Positions 9,157 to 17,351 are shown, numbered from the stretch's first letter. The stretch: 45,319 nucleotides of DNA from an uncultured Eubacterium sp. (GCA_945920185.1 CAMEJP010000001.1:1-45319); one strand, 5' to 3'. Translations and numbers: made by a program. Notes: a model not told the origin generated them from the letters alone.

Positions 9157-9339
9157 TTACATTTGTTTTCTTACAATCCTGTATTCATCATCAAGACTGT
9201 AATATGGGCAGTTATCAAAGCTAAAGCCAAGAAATTTTGCCATTTCATCCTCGTCAAGTGAAGCCTCGCAGGTATAGTTTTCGTAATCCTCGTCGTACAC
9301 ATAATTGACGCAGGTATCACAGTTAGATTGCTGTTTCAT
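9157..9339 (-). CDS. DUF6472 family small Cys-rich protein
   Basis: A 60-residue acidic protein with four cysteines (Cys7, Cys10, Cys24, Cys44), arranged as CxxC, then two single cysteines in YTCEA and DNCPYY; this suggests a bound metal ion such as zinc. The sequence matches the family I know as DUF6472, small proteins common in Lachnospiraceae. AAGGA precedes the ATG by a normal distance. It lies between tpiA and gpmI, 12 bp from tpiA, so it is co-transcribed with glycolytic enzymes, but its function is unknown. Confidence 0.8.
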   Translation of the reverse strand: MKQQSNCDTCVNYVYDEDYENYTCEASLDEDEMAKFLGFSFDNCPYYSLDDEYRIVRKQM

Positions 9340-9351
9340 AATAATCCTTCT

Positions 9352-10101
9352 CTATTTGTCATAATTGACTATCTTTCCAAAATCAGGTTTGAGCGACGCT
9401 CCTCCCACCAGACCTCCGTCAATATTAGGCTGTTCAAATATTTCCTTTGCGCTGGCAGCGGTAACGCTTCCGCCATACTGGATTCTAACGATATCTGCCA
9501 CAGCTTCACCGTATGTTTCTTTTATAACATTACGGATGTATGCACATACTTCTTCAGCCTGTGCACTTGTAGCTACCTTACCTGTTCCGATTGCCCATAT
9601 AGGTTCGTATGCTATAATACATTTTTCCACGTTTTCTGCTGATATATCCTTAAGAGCTGCCTTTACCTGTCTTTCCACAACACTTAAAGTAACACCTGTC
9701 TCACGCTGTCCCAGAGTTTCGCCACAGCAAATGATAGGTATAAGCTTATGCTCTATCGCCTTTGCTACCTTTTTGCCTATCATATCATCTGTTTCATTGA
9801 AGTAGCCTCTTCTCTCGGAATGTCCCAAGATGACATATTTTACTCCGATTTCGGTAAGCATTGAAGGAGATATCTCGCCTGTGAAAGCACCGCTTTCCTC
9901 AAAATACATATTTTGAGCGCCTATAGCTATATCCGTTCCTTTGACAGCTTCTACAGCAACCATCAGAGATACTGCCGGAACACAGAACACCACATCTACA
10001 TCATCATTTTTAACCAGTGGTTTCAACTCTTCAATAAGCTTTACTGCTTCACTCGGAGTCTTATTCATTTTCCAGTTACCTGCTATAATTTTTCTTCGCA
10101 T
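9352..10101 (-). CDS. tpiA: Triosephosphate isomerase
   Basis: TpiA interconverts dihydroxyacetone phosphate and glyceraldehyde 3-phosphate. The 249-residue TIM barrel has all active-site elements: NWKMNKT (catalytic Lys and Asn), LGHSERR (catalytic His), [11 protein letters not shown] (catalytic Glu and the flexible loop), and the phosphate-binding QYGGSV and GGLVGGASL. The start [10 protein letters not shown] is chosen by family alignment; the ATG four codons upstream is possible, since AGGA lies near it and no Shine-Dalgarno directly precedes the chosen ATG. Confidence 0.97.
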   Translation of the reverse strand: MRRKIIAGNWKMNKTPSEAVKLIEELKPLVKNDDVDVVFCVPAVSLMVAVEAVKGTDIAIGAQNMYFEESGAFTGEISPSMLTEIGVKYVILGHSERRGYFNETDDMIGKKVAKAIEHKLIPIICCGETLGQRETGVTLSVVERQVKAALKDISAENVEKCIIAYEPIWAIGTGKVATSAQAEEVCAYIRNVIKETYGEAVADIVRIQYGGSVTAASAKEIFEQPNIDGGLVGGASLKPDFGKIVNYDK

Positions 10102-10189
10102 ACCCAACACCATCCTGTCCTTAAAATTTCATCCAAAGCCAAACACATCAGCTTATAAGTTCTTCCGTCCCATAAAACCCTTTTATGCA

Positions 10190-10227
10190 AAATATGTCAT
10201 TTCAAGAAGCCTCAAAATGACATATTT
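10190..10227. terminator. 13-bp inverted repeat between pgk and tpiA, possible terminator or processing hairpin
   Basis: AAATATGTCATTT (10190-10202) is repeated in inverse at 10215-10227 with a 12-nt loop. In the pgk transcript it is followed by only a short U-run, so it may be a partial terminator or a stabilising hairpin that adjusts pgk versus tpiA expression. A second small hairpin (CATAAAA/TTTTATG, about 10171-10187) follows. Confidence 0.5.
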
Positions 10228-10237
10228 CAATCATATT

Positions 10238-11443
10238 TTACTTATCGTTAGCTGCCACTACTCCAGGAAGCTCTTTGCCCTCAAGGAACTCAAGAGAAGC
10301 ACCGCCGCCTGTTGAAATGTGTGTCATCTTATCGCCGAAGCCCAATGTATTAACCGCAGCAGCAGAATCACCGCCACCGATAATTGTAGTTGCATCTGTT
10401 TCTGCCAATGCCTTAGCTACCGCAATGGTACCTTTAGCAAGAATAGGATTCTCGAATACACCCATAGGTCCGTTCCATACTACTGTCTTAGCACTCTTGA
10501 CAGCCTCTGCATAGAGTTCTGCCGTCTTAGGTCCTATATCGCATGCTTCCTTAGACGCATCCATCTTGTCGGCATCACATACCGTTGTCTCAACAGGTGC
10601 ATCAATTGGATTAGGAAAATCTGATATCATAACCGAATCTACCGGAAGAAGAAGCTTCTTGCCAAGTTTTTCAGCCTTCTCCATCATTTCCTTACAGTAA
10701 TCAATCTTAGTATCATCAACAAGTGACTTACCTATTTCATATCCCTTAGCCTTTAAGAATGTATATGCCATACCACCGCCGATAATAAGTGTATCGCACT
10801 TTTCAAGAAGATTTGAAATAACATTTAACTTATCTGCAACCTTCGCACCGCCAAGAATGGCAACAAAAGGTCTTACAGGATTGTTGACTGCATTTCCGAG
10901 GAAATCTATCTCTTTCTGCATAAGATAACCTACAACAGATGTCTTAACAAACTTTGTAACACCCTCTGTTGAGCAGTGAGCTCTGTGAGCAGCACCAAAT
11001 GCGTCATTTACATATATATCGCAAAGAGAGGCAAGTTCCTTAGAGAAAGTCTCATCATTCTTTGTTTCTTCTTTTCTGAAACGTGTATTCTGAAGAAGAA
11101 CAACATCTCCGTCCTTCATAGCCTCTACCGCAGCTCTTGCATTTGGTCCTACAACTTCATCGTCAGCAGCAAATACAACTTCCTTTCCAAGATGCTCAGA
11201 AAGTCTTTTTGCAACAGGTGCCAAAGACTCGTCTTCATTAGGACCGTTCTTAACTTTTCCAAGATGTGAGCAGAGAATAACCTTGCCGCCATCATTGATA
11301 AGCTTCTTAATTGTCGGAAGAGCAGCCACGATTCTGTTCTCGTCTGTGATAACGCCAGCCTTTAAAGGTACGTTAAAATCACATCTTACCAATACTCTTT
11401 TGCCCTTTACATTGATGTCATCAACTGTCATTTTATTTAACAT
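10238..11443 (-). CDS. pgk: Phosphoglycerate kinase
   Basis: Pgk transfers phosphate from 1,3-bisphosphoglycerate to ADP, the first ATP-forming step of glycolysis. The 401-residue protein has the substrate-binding N-domain ([24 protein letters not shown]) and the nucleotide-binding C-domain ([44 protein letters not shown]). A GAGG lies 8 nt before the ATG. It is second in the operon after gap. A TATAAT at 11459-11464 with an off-spaced TTGTCA upstream might be a weak internal promoter. Confidence 0.98.
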   Translation of the reverse strand: MLNKMTVDDINVKGKRVLVRCDFNVPLKAGVITDENRIVAALPTIKKLINDGGKVILCSHLGKVKNGPNEDESLAPVAKRLSEHLGKEVVFAADDEVVGPNARAAVEAMKDGDVVLLQNTRFRKEETKNDETFSKELASLCDIYVNDAFGAAHRAHCSTEGVTKFVKTSVVGYLMQKEIDFLGNAVNNPVRPFVAILGGAKVADKLNVISNLLEKCDTLIIGGGMAYTFLKAKGYEIGKSLVDDTKIDYCKEMMEKAEKLGKKLLLPVDSVMISDFPNPIDAPVETTVCDADKMDASKEACDIGPKTAELYAEAVKSAKTVVWNGPMGVFENPILAKGTIAVAKALAETDATTIIGGGDSAAAVNTLGFGDKMTHISTGGGASLEFLEGKELPGVVAANDK

Positions 11444-11532
11444 ATCAAAAACCTCACTATTATAAATTGTGTCAGTAACATTTTGACAAATGTATACCGC
11501 ATTCAGAAATATTATGCCTCTCTTTTAAGAAG

Positions 11533-11573
11533 CCCTATATGCAAATAGGGTCCGGTCCACAAAGACCGGACCC
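11533..11573 (-). repeat. Two mutually exclusive hairpins between gap and pgk
   Basis: In the minus-strand RNA a GC-rich 10-bp hairpin (GGGUCCGGUC with GACCGGACCC; 11548-11573, 6-nt loop) shares its last CCC-side bases with a second hairpin (CCCUAU with AUAGGG; 11533-11550). Only one can form fully. There is no U-tract after the strong hairpin, so it is more likely an mRNA-stability or processing element than a terminator. Confidence 0.6.
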
Positions 11574-11588
11574 ATCTTGAGTCTGAAA

Positions 11589-12599
11589 TTAGATTTCTGC
11601 AAAGTACTTAATTGTTCTAACCATCTGGCTTGTGTATGAGTTCTCGTTATCATACCAAGAAACAACCTGTACATGTGTATTTCCGTCTTCCATCGGAGCT
11701 ACCATTGTCTGTGTAGCATCAAATAATGAACCGTATCTCATACCGATAACATCGCTTGAAACGATTTCATCTGTGTTGTAACCGAAGCTCTCTGTCTGAG
11801 CAGCCTTCATAGCCTCGTTTACCTGCTCCTTTGTTACCTGACCCTTAACAACTGCAACAAGAATTGTTGTAGAACCTGTAGGTGTAGGAACTCTCTGAGC
11901 AGAACCGATTAACTTACCGTTTAACTCAGGGATAACAAGACCGATAGCCTTAGCAGCACCTGTTGAGTTAGGAACGATGTTCTGAGCACCTGCTCTTGAT
12001 CTTCTCTTGTCGCCCTTTCTCTGTGGTCCGTCAAGAATCATCTGGTCGCCTGTATAAGCATGAACTGTTGTCATAATACCTGACTGGATAGGAGCCAAAT
12101 CATTAAGAGCCTTAGCCATAGGTGCCAGACAGTTTGTTGTACATGAAGCTGCTGAAATAATCTTGTCGTCCTTTGTTAATGTATTGTGGTTAACATTGTA
12201 AACGATTGTTGGAAGGTCATTGCCTGCCGGAGCTGAAATAACTACCTTCTTAGCACCTGCATCAATGTGTGCCTGTGCCTTAGCCTTGCTTGTATAGAAA
12301 CCTGTACACTCAAGTACAACGTCTACATCAAGCTCGCCCCAAGGAAGCTCTGCTGCGTTAGCCTTAGCATAAATTGTAATTTCCTTACCGTTTACCGTGA
12401 TTGAATTCTCGCCATAAGATACAGTACTTGCATACTTGTATGTTCCCTGTGCCGTATCATACTTTAATAAGTGTGCCAACATTTCAGGGCTTGTTAAATC
12501 GTTGATTGCAACTACTTCATAACCTTCTGCATCAAACATCTGTCTGAATGCAAGACGTCCGATACGTCCGAATCCATTGATTGCTACTTTTACTGACAT
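11589..12599 (-). CDS. gap: Glyceraldehyde-3-phosphate dehydrogenase, type I
   Basis: This enzyme oxidises glyceraldehyde 3-phosphate with NAD and phosphate to 1,3-bisphosphoglycerate. The 336-residue protein has the Rossmann motif [11 protein letters not shown], Asp in AINDL favouring NAD over NADP, the catalytic [13 protein letters not shown] (Cys153), HAYTGDQ, the [20 protein letters not shown] loop, and the C-terminal [20 protein letters not shown] lies 10 nt upstream of the ATG. It is the first gene of the glycolytic operon, with a promoter and possible operator at 12691-12726. Confidence 0.98.
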   Translation of the reverse strand: MSVKVAINGFGRIGRLAFRQMFDAEGYEVVAINDLTSPEMLAHLLKYDTAQGTYKYASTVSYGENSITVNGKEITIYAKANAAELPWGELDVDVVLECTGFYTSKAKAQAHIDAGAKKVVISAPAGNDLPTIVYNVNHNTLTKDDKIISAASCTTNCLAPMAKALNDLAPIQSGIMTTVHAYTGDQMILDGPQRKGDKRRSRAGAQNIVPNSTGAAKAIGLVIPELNGKLIGSAQRVPTPTGSTTILVAVVKGQVTKEQVNEAMKAAQTESFGYNTDEIVSSDVIGMRYGSLFDATQTMVAPMEDGNTHVQVVSWYDNENSYTSQMVRTIKYFAEI

Positions 12600-12690
12600 T
12601 TTTTAAAATCCTCCTAATGTTAATAAGATTTATAATATACTGCCACCGGCAGCTATTAACGAGTTAGCAAATGATTGTTAAAATTTCAAC

Positions 12691-12726
12691 TAGGTATATT
12701 TTACCTAATTTAATACAAAAATTCAA
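12691..12726 (-). promoter_or_regulatory. gap operon promoter with overlapping inverted-repeat operator
   Basis: TTGAAT (12721-12726) and TAAAAT (12698-12703) on the minus strand are 17 bp apart. The palindrome TAGGTA-N5-TACCTA (12691-12707) covers the -10 box, the place where a repressor would block RNA polymerase. The leader also has a small hairpin, CUGCC-GGU-GGCAG (12641-12653). The regulator is not identifiable from this window. Confidence 0.65.
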
Positions 12727-12808
12727 GAGAAAAATTTTTTAATTGTTATTTTTATGCCATTTAACCAAAAACACTATGATTTACAGCGTGTTTTCGGTCA
12801 ATTTTGCA

Positions 12809-12837
12809 TTGTTATTCATATCCCTGTCTGATATAAT
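12809..12837 (+). promoter_or_regulatory. Sigma-A promoter of the PHP phosphatase gene
   Basis: TTGTTA (12809-12814), 17 bp, TATAAT (12832-12837). The gene start follows about 50 bp later. The promoter diverges from that of gap. Confidence 0.65.
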
Positions 12838-12888
12838 AAAAATGATTTTTAGTTTTCGTCTAATTCAGAATCAGAAAAGAGGTTTTTT

Positions 12889-13701
12889 ATGCTTTCGGAT
12901 TATCATATACATTCACATTTTTCTTCTGACAGTGAAGAAAAGCTTGAAAACATTGCAAATACCGCGCTTTCCCTCGGAATGTCTTCCATATGTCTTACCG
13001 ACCATATGGACTACGACTACCCAATTTCGCCTGATGAGCCGGATATGACATTTTTCCTTGACATACCGGAATACGCAAAGGCACTTGGTGCCCTGCGTAT
13101 GCAATATGCAGGCAGACTTGACATCAGGACTGGCATTGAGCTTGGAATACAGCCTCATATAGCAGATGAAAATTATAAAATTTCAAAAAGCCATCCTTTT
13201 GATTTCATCATAGCCTCCACACATATTGTAGACAAAAAAGAACCGTTCTACCCTTCTTTTTGGGATGGGCAAAACATAGACGACTGCCTTGCAGAATATT
13301 TTTCCGATATGCTTGATTCCCTAAAAAAATTCGACAACTATGATGTATGCGGTCACTTAGATTATATAATCCGATACATTCCTGATAAGAGTTTTGCCTT
13401 TTCTTATAAGGATTATTCAGACATTATTGATGAAATTCTTTACGAAATAATCAGCAAGGGCAAGGGCATAGAGATAAATACCGCAGGATACAGATACTCT
13501 CTTAACTCTCCTAACCCTTGTACAGACATTATAAAGCGATACAAAGAACTTGGCGGAAAAATCATAACTGTCGGTTCTGACGCCCACTTTGCAAAAGATG
13601 TAGGTTCCGGCTTTGACAAAGCACGCAATGTACTGCTTGCCTGCGGCTTTGACAGCTATTATACCTTTAAAGAAAGAACCCCTTACAGACACAGCCTGTA
13701 A
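12889..13701 (+). CDS. hisJ: PHP-domain histidinol-phosphatase (HisJ/HisK family)
   Basis: The 270-residue protein has the ordered metal-binding motifs of the PHP superfamily: DYHIHSHFSSD (residues 4-14), LTDHMDY (about 43), GIELGIQPH (about 84), IASTHIVD (about 108), GHLDYI (about 158) and GSDAHFAKDVG near the C-terminus, as in the polymerase-and-histidinol-phosphatase family that dephosphorylates L-histidinol phosphate with a trinuclear metal site. AGAGG lies 6 nt before the ATG. No other his gene is nearby, so the substrate rests on family resemblance, and another phosphoester substrate is possible. Confidence 0.85.
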   Translation: MLSDYHIHSHFSSDSEEKLENIANTALSLGMSSICLTDHMDYDYPISPDEPDMTFFLDIPEYAKALGALRMQYAGRLDIRTGIELGIQPHIADENYKISKSHPFDFIIASTHIVDKKEPFYPSFWDGQNIDDCLAEYFSDMLDSLKKFDNYDVCGHLDYIIRYIPDKSFAFSYKDYSDIIDEILYEIISKGKGIEINTAGYRYSLNSPNPCTDIIKRYKELGGKIITVGSDAHFAKDVGSGFDKARNVLLACGFDSYYTFKERTPYRHSL

Positions 13702-13705
13702 GGGG
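13679..13705. terminator. Bidirectional terminator spanning the hisJ stop codon
   Basis: CCCCTTACAG (13679-13688) pairs with CTGTAAGGGG (13696-13705), a 10-bp perfect stem with a 7-nt loop. The TAA stop of the rightward gene is inside the right arm. T-rich runs lie on both sides, so it can end both hisJ and the convergent metY transcript. Confidence 0.85.
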
Positions 13706-13744
13706 CTTTGATATTTTTCACATTTTCCAAAGACTTTCGTCAAA

Positions 13745-15049
13745 TTATATCTGGTCAAATGCTTCTGACAAATCCTCAATAATATCATCAATATTTTCCG
13801 TACCTATTGAAAGACGGATAGTGTTCTGCTTGATGCCCTGATCAGCAAGCTCCTCGTCATTAAGCTGTGAGTGAGTTGTTGAAGCAGGATGAATTACAAG
13901 CGACTTTACATCTGCTACATTTGCAAGAAGTGAGAAAAGTTCAAGATTGTCAATAAACTTCTTAGCTTCCTGGGCACCGCCTTTTATCTCAAAAGTAAAT
14001 ATAGAACCGCCGCCGTTCGGGAAGTACTTCCTGTAAAGTGCCTGCTGCTTTGGATCATCAGATACAGCCGGATGATTTACTTTCTCAACCTTTGGATGAT
14101 TTTTAAGGAATTCCACTACCTTAAGAGCATTTTCCACATGTCTTTCTACTCGGAGTGACAGTGTTTCAAGTCCCTGAAGGAATATAAACGCATGGAACGG
14201 GCTGAGTGTAGCACCTGTATCACGGAGAAGAATTGCTCTTATCTTTGTGACAAATGCTGCTGCGCCGACTGCCTTTGTAAAGCTGATGCCATGGTAGCTT
14301 GGATTAGGCTCTGTAAGTGAAGGGAACTTTCCGCTTGCTTCCCAGTCAAATTTTCCGCTGTCTACAATAACACCGCCGATGGTAGTTCCGTGTCCGCCGA
14401 TAAATTTTGTAGCTGAATGAACAACTATATCAGCACCATATTCTATCGGTCTTACAAGGTAAGGTGTTGCAAATGTATTATCGACTACAAGAGGTATCTT
14501 GTGTGCGTGTGCTATATTTGCGAGTCTTTCAATATCAACCACGTCTGAGTTAGGATTTCCCAAAGTTTCAATGTGTATAGCCTTTGTATTCTCTTTAATT
14601 GCTGCCTCAACCTCGTCGTAGTTGAACGGATCAACAAATGTAGTCGTAATACCATACTCCGGTAAAGTATGAGCGAGGAGATTGTATGTTCCTCCGTAAA
14701 TATTTTTAGCTGCCACTATATGATCTCCTGCATGAGCAAGATTTTCAAATGTGTAAGCAATAGCTGCTGCGCCTGAGGCTACGGCAAGAGCTGCCACGCC
14801 TCCTTCAAGGGCTGCTATTCTCTTTTCAAAAACATCCTCGGTAGGATTTGTAAGTCTGCCGTAAATATTTCCCGGATCACTGAGTCCGAATCTTGCGGCC
14901 GCATGCTCGCTGTTTCTGAATACAAATGAAGATGTCTGATAAATAGGTACTGCTCTTGCATCTGTTACCGGATCAGGCTGCTCCTGTCCTACATGTAACT
15001 GCAATGTTTCAAATTTTAAATTTCTCTCTGCATATGTTTTCTTACTCAT
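13745..15049 (-). CDS. metY: O-acetylhomoserine sulfhydrylase (aminocarboxypropyltransferase)
   Basis: MetY makes homocysteine directly from O-acetylhomoserine and sulfide using pyridoxal phosphate. The 434-residue length is typical of the O-acetylhomoserine branch of the Cys/Met-metabolism PLP family (cystathionine enzymes are about 380-400). Visible are the PLP-stacking region (SGAAAIAYT, NIYGGTYNLL), ETLGNPNSDVVDIERLA, VVDNTFATPYL, the Schiff-base lysine in HSATKFIGGHGT (Lys215), and the C-terminal SLVIHPASTTHSQL and IRLSIGTENIDDI. It matches MetA in this window, predicted to make its substrate. The upstream region has unusual repeats. Confidence 0.95.
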   Translation of the reverse strand: MSKKTYAERNLKFETLQLHVGQEQPDPVTDARAVPIYQTSSFVFRNSEHAAARFGLSDPGNIYGRLTNPTEDVFEKRIAALEGGVAALAVASGAAAIAYTFENLAHAGDHIVAAKNIYGGTYNLLAHTLPEYGITTTFVDPFNYDEVEAAIKENTKAIHIETLGNPNSDVVDIERLANIAHAHKIPLVVDNTFATPYLVRPIEYGADIVVHSATKFIGGHGTTIGGVIVDSGKFDWEASGKFPSLTEPNPSYHGISFTKAVGAAAFVTKIRAILLRDTGATLSPFHAFIFLQGLETLSLRVERHVENALKVVEFLKNHPKVEKVNHPAVSDDPKQQALYRKYFPNGGGSIFTFEIKGGAQEAKKFIDNLELFSLLANVADVKSLVIHPASTTHSQLNDEELADQGIKQNTIRLSIGTENIDDIIEDLSEAFDQI

Positions 15050-15088
15050 AATAGACCTTCTTTCCGTGCATATGGCACTTTTTTATTT

Positions 15089-15131
15089 TGTGTTATTATT
15101 TCCTATCTGATTACAAGGAAATAATAACACA
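15089..15131. repeat. 16-bp perfect inverted repeat upstream of metY
   Basis: TGTGTTATTATTTCCT (15089-15104) and its exact reverse complement (15116-15131) flank an 11-nt loop, starting 39 bp upstream of the metY ATG. In the metY transcript it would fold into a long A/U-rich hairpin; neither side carries a terminator-like U-tract. Function unknown; operator or RNA processing element. Confidence 0.8.
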
Positions 15132-15171
15132 GCATATTATTACTGTCTAATATGTAAAACATTTAATCAGT

Positions 15172-15209
15172 TATAGTTTTTGCCTATATCCATTTATTTA
15201 TGCCTATAT
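15172..15209. promoter_or_regulatory. Candidate regulator-binding repeats upstream of metY
   Basis: TGCCTATAT occurs at 15181-15189 and 15201-15209, exactly 20 bp (two helical turns) apart. The first copy is part of the dyad TATAG-N7-CTATA (15172-15188), similar in shape to LysR-type sites described for methionine and cysteine genes in streptococci. A weak promoter candidate for metY lies between these repeats and the 16-bp hairpin. Binding by a regulator is inferred. Confidence 0.4.
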
Positions 15210-15234
15210 GGATTTTTTTCTGAAAAAAAGCAAC

Positions 15235-15271
15235 AAAAAACCCGCCAAATAGGAGGTAAGACGGGTTTTTT
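15235..15271. terminator. Terminator downstream of the CAP-domain gene
   Basis: AAAAAACCCG (15235-15244) pairs with CGGGTTTTTT (15262-15271) around a 17-nt loop. The A/T ends make it usable in both directions; it ends the leftward CAP-domain transcript. Confidence 0.75.
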
Positions 15272-15302
15272 GCAAATATATTAAGTTAAGAAAATAAGTA
15301 AG

Positions 15303-16181
15303 TTATCTTGAGAATACTGCTGTCCAGTAATAATCACCGTCAGCATTTACCGCTACGCCAACACCTATACGTGTATATGTCTCGTTAAGCATAAGCGCAT
15401 TGTGAGCTTCTGAATACTTCCAGCCATACTCACCTAAAACCACCTCACTTGGAGATGTTTGATATCGTCCCATATTCTCGGCATATGAGCCATACATTCC
15501 GTATACCGTGAATACTGAACTCGCTTTCTGACCATTCGGTCTGATGTGATGACTTCTGCCATCAACTACCTGCACGTCAAAACAGTCAACCCATGCATTC
15601 TCTGTTGAGCGGTGCATAGCTACCGTTACCAAAGAATCATCATATGCAAGAGGGGCTAAACCGTTCTCTGCTCTGTATGAATTAACAAGGTCAGCTACTT
15701 CTAAAGCAAGTGCTCCGTACTGCTCCCTGTTTTCTGCTGCTAAAATCTTTGTCTGCTCATCAGTAAGCACTACACCCTTTATCGGCTCAGGAAGAGTTGC
15801 TTCATAGCTTTCCAAAACCGTATCACTGTAGTCTGCTTCTGTTTCTTCTGTCTCTGCCTCTGTGGCAATCTCTTTACTTTCAATGTTCTCCTCTGTAACA
15901 GTCGGCGCATCACCCTGTTCTGCATAAGCCTCCTCAGCTTCCAAAACATCATACTGAGCTTCAACCGCAACAGGTGCTTCAAACTCTTCTGCCGCCGTAA
16001 TGTCTGCTTCAACCTTCTGCACTTCAACGGTCTCACTAATTTTTACCGTATCAGCAGCAACAGAAAAATTCTCAGCGGCTCTTGAATCTGAATTATCTAA
16101 AAACAAAATTCCTGTTCCTATTAAGCAAATGCTTAAAACAAAAACTCCTGTGATTTTCAAAATTCTTTTTCGTAACATCAT
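15303..16181 (-). CDS. Secreted CAP-domain (SCP/PR1, YkwD-like) protein
   Basis: The 292-residue protein has a Sec signal sequence (basic MLRKRILK, hydrophobic core to about 28, likely cleavage after an A-A near 36), a Glu/Ala/Val/Thr-rich linker (about 40-140) and a C-terminal CAP domain (about 150-292) with family motifs: VADLVNSYRAENGLAPL, AMHRSTENAW, YAENMGRYQTSP, YSEAHNALMLNETYTRIGVG, and YYWTAVFS. CAP proteins are extracellular; the role of bacterial members is mostly unknown, with binding or surface remodelling proposed. AAGGAGG lies 7 nt before the first ATG. The leader of about 195 nt contains a c-di-GMP-I riboswitch and a terminator, so expression should answer to c-di-GMP. Confidence 0.92.
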   Translation of the reverse strand: MMLRKRILKITGVFVLSICLIGTGILFLDNSDSRAAENFSVAADTVKISETVEVQKVEADITAAEEFEAPVAVEAQYDVLEAEEAYAEQGDAPTVTEENIESKEIATEAETEETEADYSDTVLESYEATLPEPIKGVVLTDEQTKILAAENREQYGALALEVADLVNSYRAENGLAPLAYDDSLVTVAMHRSTENAWVDCFDVQVVDGRSHHIRPNGQKASSVFTVYGMYGSYAENMGRYQTSPSEVVLGEYGWKYSEAHNALMLNETYTRIGVGVAVNADGDYYWTAVFSR

Positions 16182-16225
16182 AGCAATTCCTCCTTAAAAT
16201 GCTATATGCCGAATACTAATGTATT

Positions 16226-16258
16226 AAAAAAGCACCCGACCTGTTACCTGCCGGATGC
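16226..16258 (-). terminator. Regulated terminator of the c-di-GMP riboswitch
   Basis: In the leftward RNA GCAUCCGGC pairs with GUCGGGUGC (9 bp, two G-U pairs, 9-nt loop; 16232-16258), followed by six U residues. Its CCGGC can alternatively pair with GCCGG at the 3' edge of the aptamer (16280-16284), giving an antiterminator. Confidence 0.85.
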
Positions 16259-16273
16259 CATAAATCATAATGA

Positions 16274-16354
16274 TTGCAACCGGCTGTCATTACACATTAA
16301 AAATGTGGTTAGACCCTTGGCTTTGCGTCCTTGCGTTTCCACAAGTTTGCCTAA
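16274..16354 (-). promoter_or_regulatory. Cyclic di-GMP-I (GEMM-I) riboswitch aptamer
   Basis: The minus-strand RNA shows the signature of the class I c-di-GMP riboswitch: GGCAAAC, a hairpin capped by a GAAA tetraloop (CUUGUG-GAAA-CGCAAG), the conserved GGACGCAAAGCC, then AAGGGUCUAA with a second hairpin (CACAUU/AAUGUG) and the closing AUGACAGCCGGUUGC. The GAAA loop and the opposite helix are the known tetraloop-receptor pair. The aptamer is followed by a terminator whose stem competes with the aptamer edge, suggesting that ligand binding turns transcription off. It controls the CAP-domain gene only, as far as visible here. Confidence 0.93.
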
Positions 16355-16382
16355 TATTCAAATTTTCTTAACCTATGCGTTT

Positions 16383-16411
16383 ATGTTATCATATAGTTGT
16401 AGCTCTGTCAA
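16383..16411 (-). promoter_or_regulatory. Sigma-A promoter of the riboswitch and CAP-domain gene
   Basis: TTGACA (16406-16411) and TAACAT (16383-16388) on the minus strand are 17 bp apart. Transcription would start near 16376, about 22 nt before the aptamer core. Confidence 0.8.
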
Positions 16412-16424
16412 CTGTTTTTTAATT

Positions 16425-17351
16425 TTATGTATCCGAAAGTTTGGCACGGTTCTCGTCAATTATCCGCTGCCCTCTTGCCCATAAAACCTCCGAGCCGTCC
16501 TTTACAAGCGAAAATCTTTTGCACACTTTATCGTAAGTCACCTCATGTTCTTCCCACGACTTGCATTGTGTCGCTCCGTTAAGAAGCATTGGCTGCATAC
16601 GGTCAAGTGAATTGGCATATTTTGCCTCCATGCTCTGTCCGAGTTCAAATTCCTCCCACAAGCCTTTAAGATACTCTCCCTGATTTTCAGGAAGTATCCC
16701 GAATATCCTGTCTGCCGCCGCACGCTCTCTTGCCGCTTTGGTAATATAGCCTTCTTCATCATAGGCGTATGTGTCTCCGGCGTCTATTTCCACCATATCG
16801 TGAATAAGCACCATAAGCATAACCTTTTCCAGATTCACGTCAGCATTTGCATATTCTTTTAAAAGATAAGCCATAAGCGCAAGATGCCACGAATGTTCCG
16901 CATCATTTTCCTTGCGTTCTCCGCTTGCTATATAAGTCTGGCGGAATATGCTTTTTATCCTGTCTGCCTCAAGGATAAAATTAATCTGGCGTTCCAGCCT
17001 GTCAGAAGATTCATCCGGCGTACTAATCATGGCTTCTATTCTGTTCCAGTTGACATTTATATCCTCGCCTGAAAGGTCACATGCATATCTTAGATATTCC
17101 CTGTAAATGTGCATTGCCTTATTCCGACTCTTGTGAAGCTTTCTCAAGGAAGATGCCATAACCTTTTCAAGCACGTTTACATTTTCCTTACACAGAAACT
17201 CTTCGCTTCCCTTTTGTCCGCAAAATGCAAACTCGGCCTCTTCATCCCTGAATTCATTTGCTATAAAAAGCTCCTGAACAGTCCTCTTTGAAGTACCTCG
17301 TATAGAATATTCCTTTGCAAAGCGTTCCCCGCTTTCTTTTATAGTTACCAT
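16425..17351 (-). CDS. HD-domain hydrolase (HD_3/YfbR-like) with an unusual N-terminal half
   Basis: Residues about 115-305 form an HD domain of the 5'-nucleotidase-like HD_3 type: EADRIKSIFRQTYI, the metal-binding ENDAEHSWHLALMAYLL and LMVLIHDMVEIDAGDTYAYD, and a later HD-family DRMQPMLLN. Members act on nucleotides or other phosphate esters. The first 110 residues (VTIKESGERFAKEYSIRGTS onward) do not match a domain I recognise; most relatives I know are about 190 residues, so this looks like a fusion or extended form. GGAG lies 7 nt before the ATG. It follows mnmA by 22 bp on the same strand. Confidence 0.8.
   Translation of the reverse strand: MVTIKESGERFAKEYSIRGTSKRTVQELFIANEFRDEEAEFAFCGQKGSEEFLCKENVNVLEKVMASSLRKLHKSRNKAMHIYREYLRYACDLSGEDINVNWNRIEAMISTPDESSDRLERQINFILEADRIKSIFRQTYIASGERKENDAEHSWHLALMAYLLKEYANADVNLEKVMLMVLIHDMVEIDAGDTYAYDEEGYITKAARERAAADRIFGILPENQGEYLKGLWEEFELGQSMEAKYANSLDRMQPMLLNGATQCKSWEEHEVTYDKVCKRFSLVKDGSEVLWARGQRIIDENRAKLSDT

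Noticed and set aside
15089-15131. Intrinsic terminator before metY
   Set aside because: Perfect hairpin, but no U-tract follows in either direction and it lies between the likely promoter and the gene.
16425-17351. Cas3-type HD nuclease or anti-phage HD protein
   Set aside because: The motif order fits the HD_3 nucleotide hydrolase group and no defence genes are near; it sits in a tRNA-modification neighbourhood.
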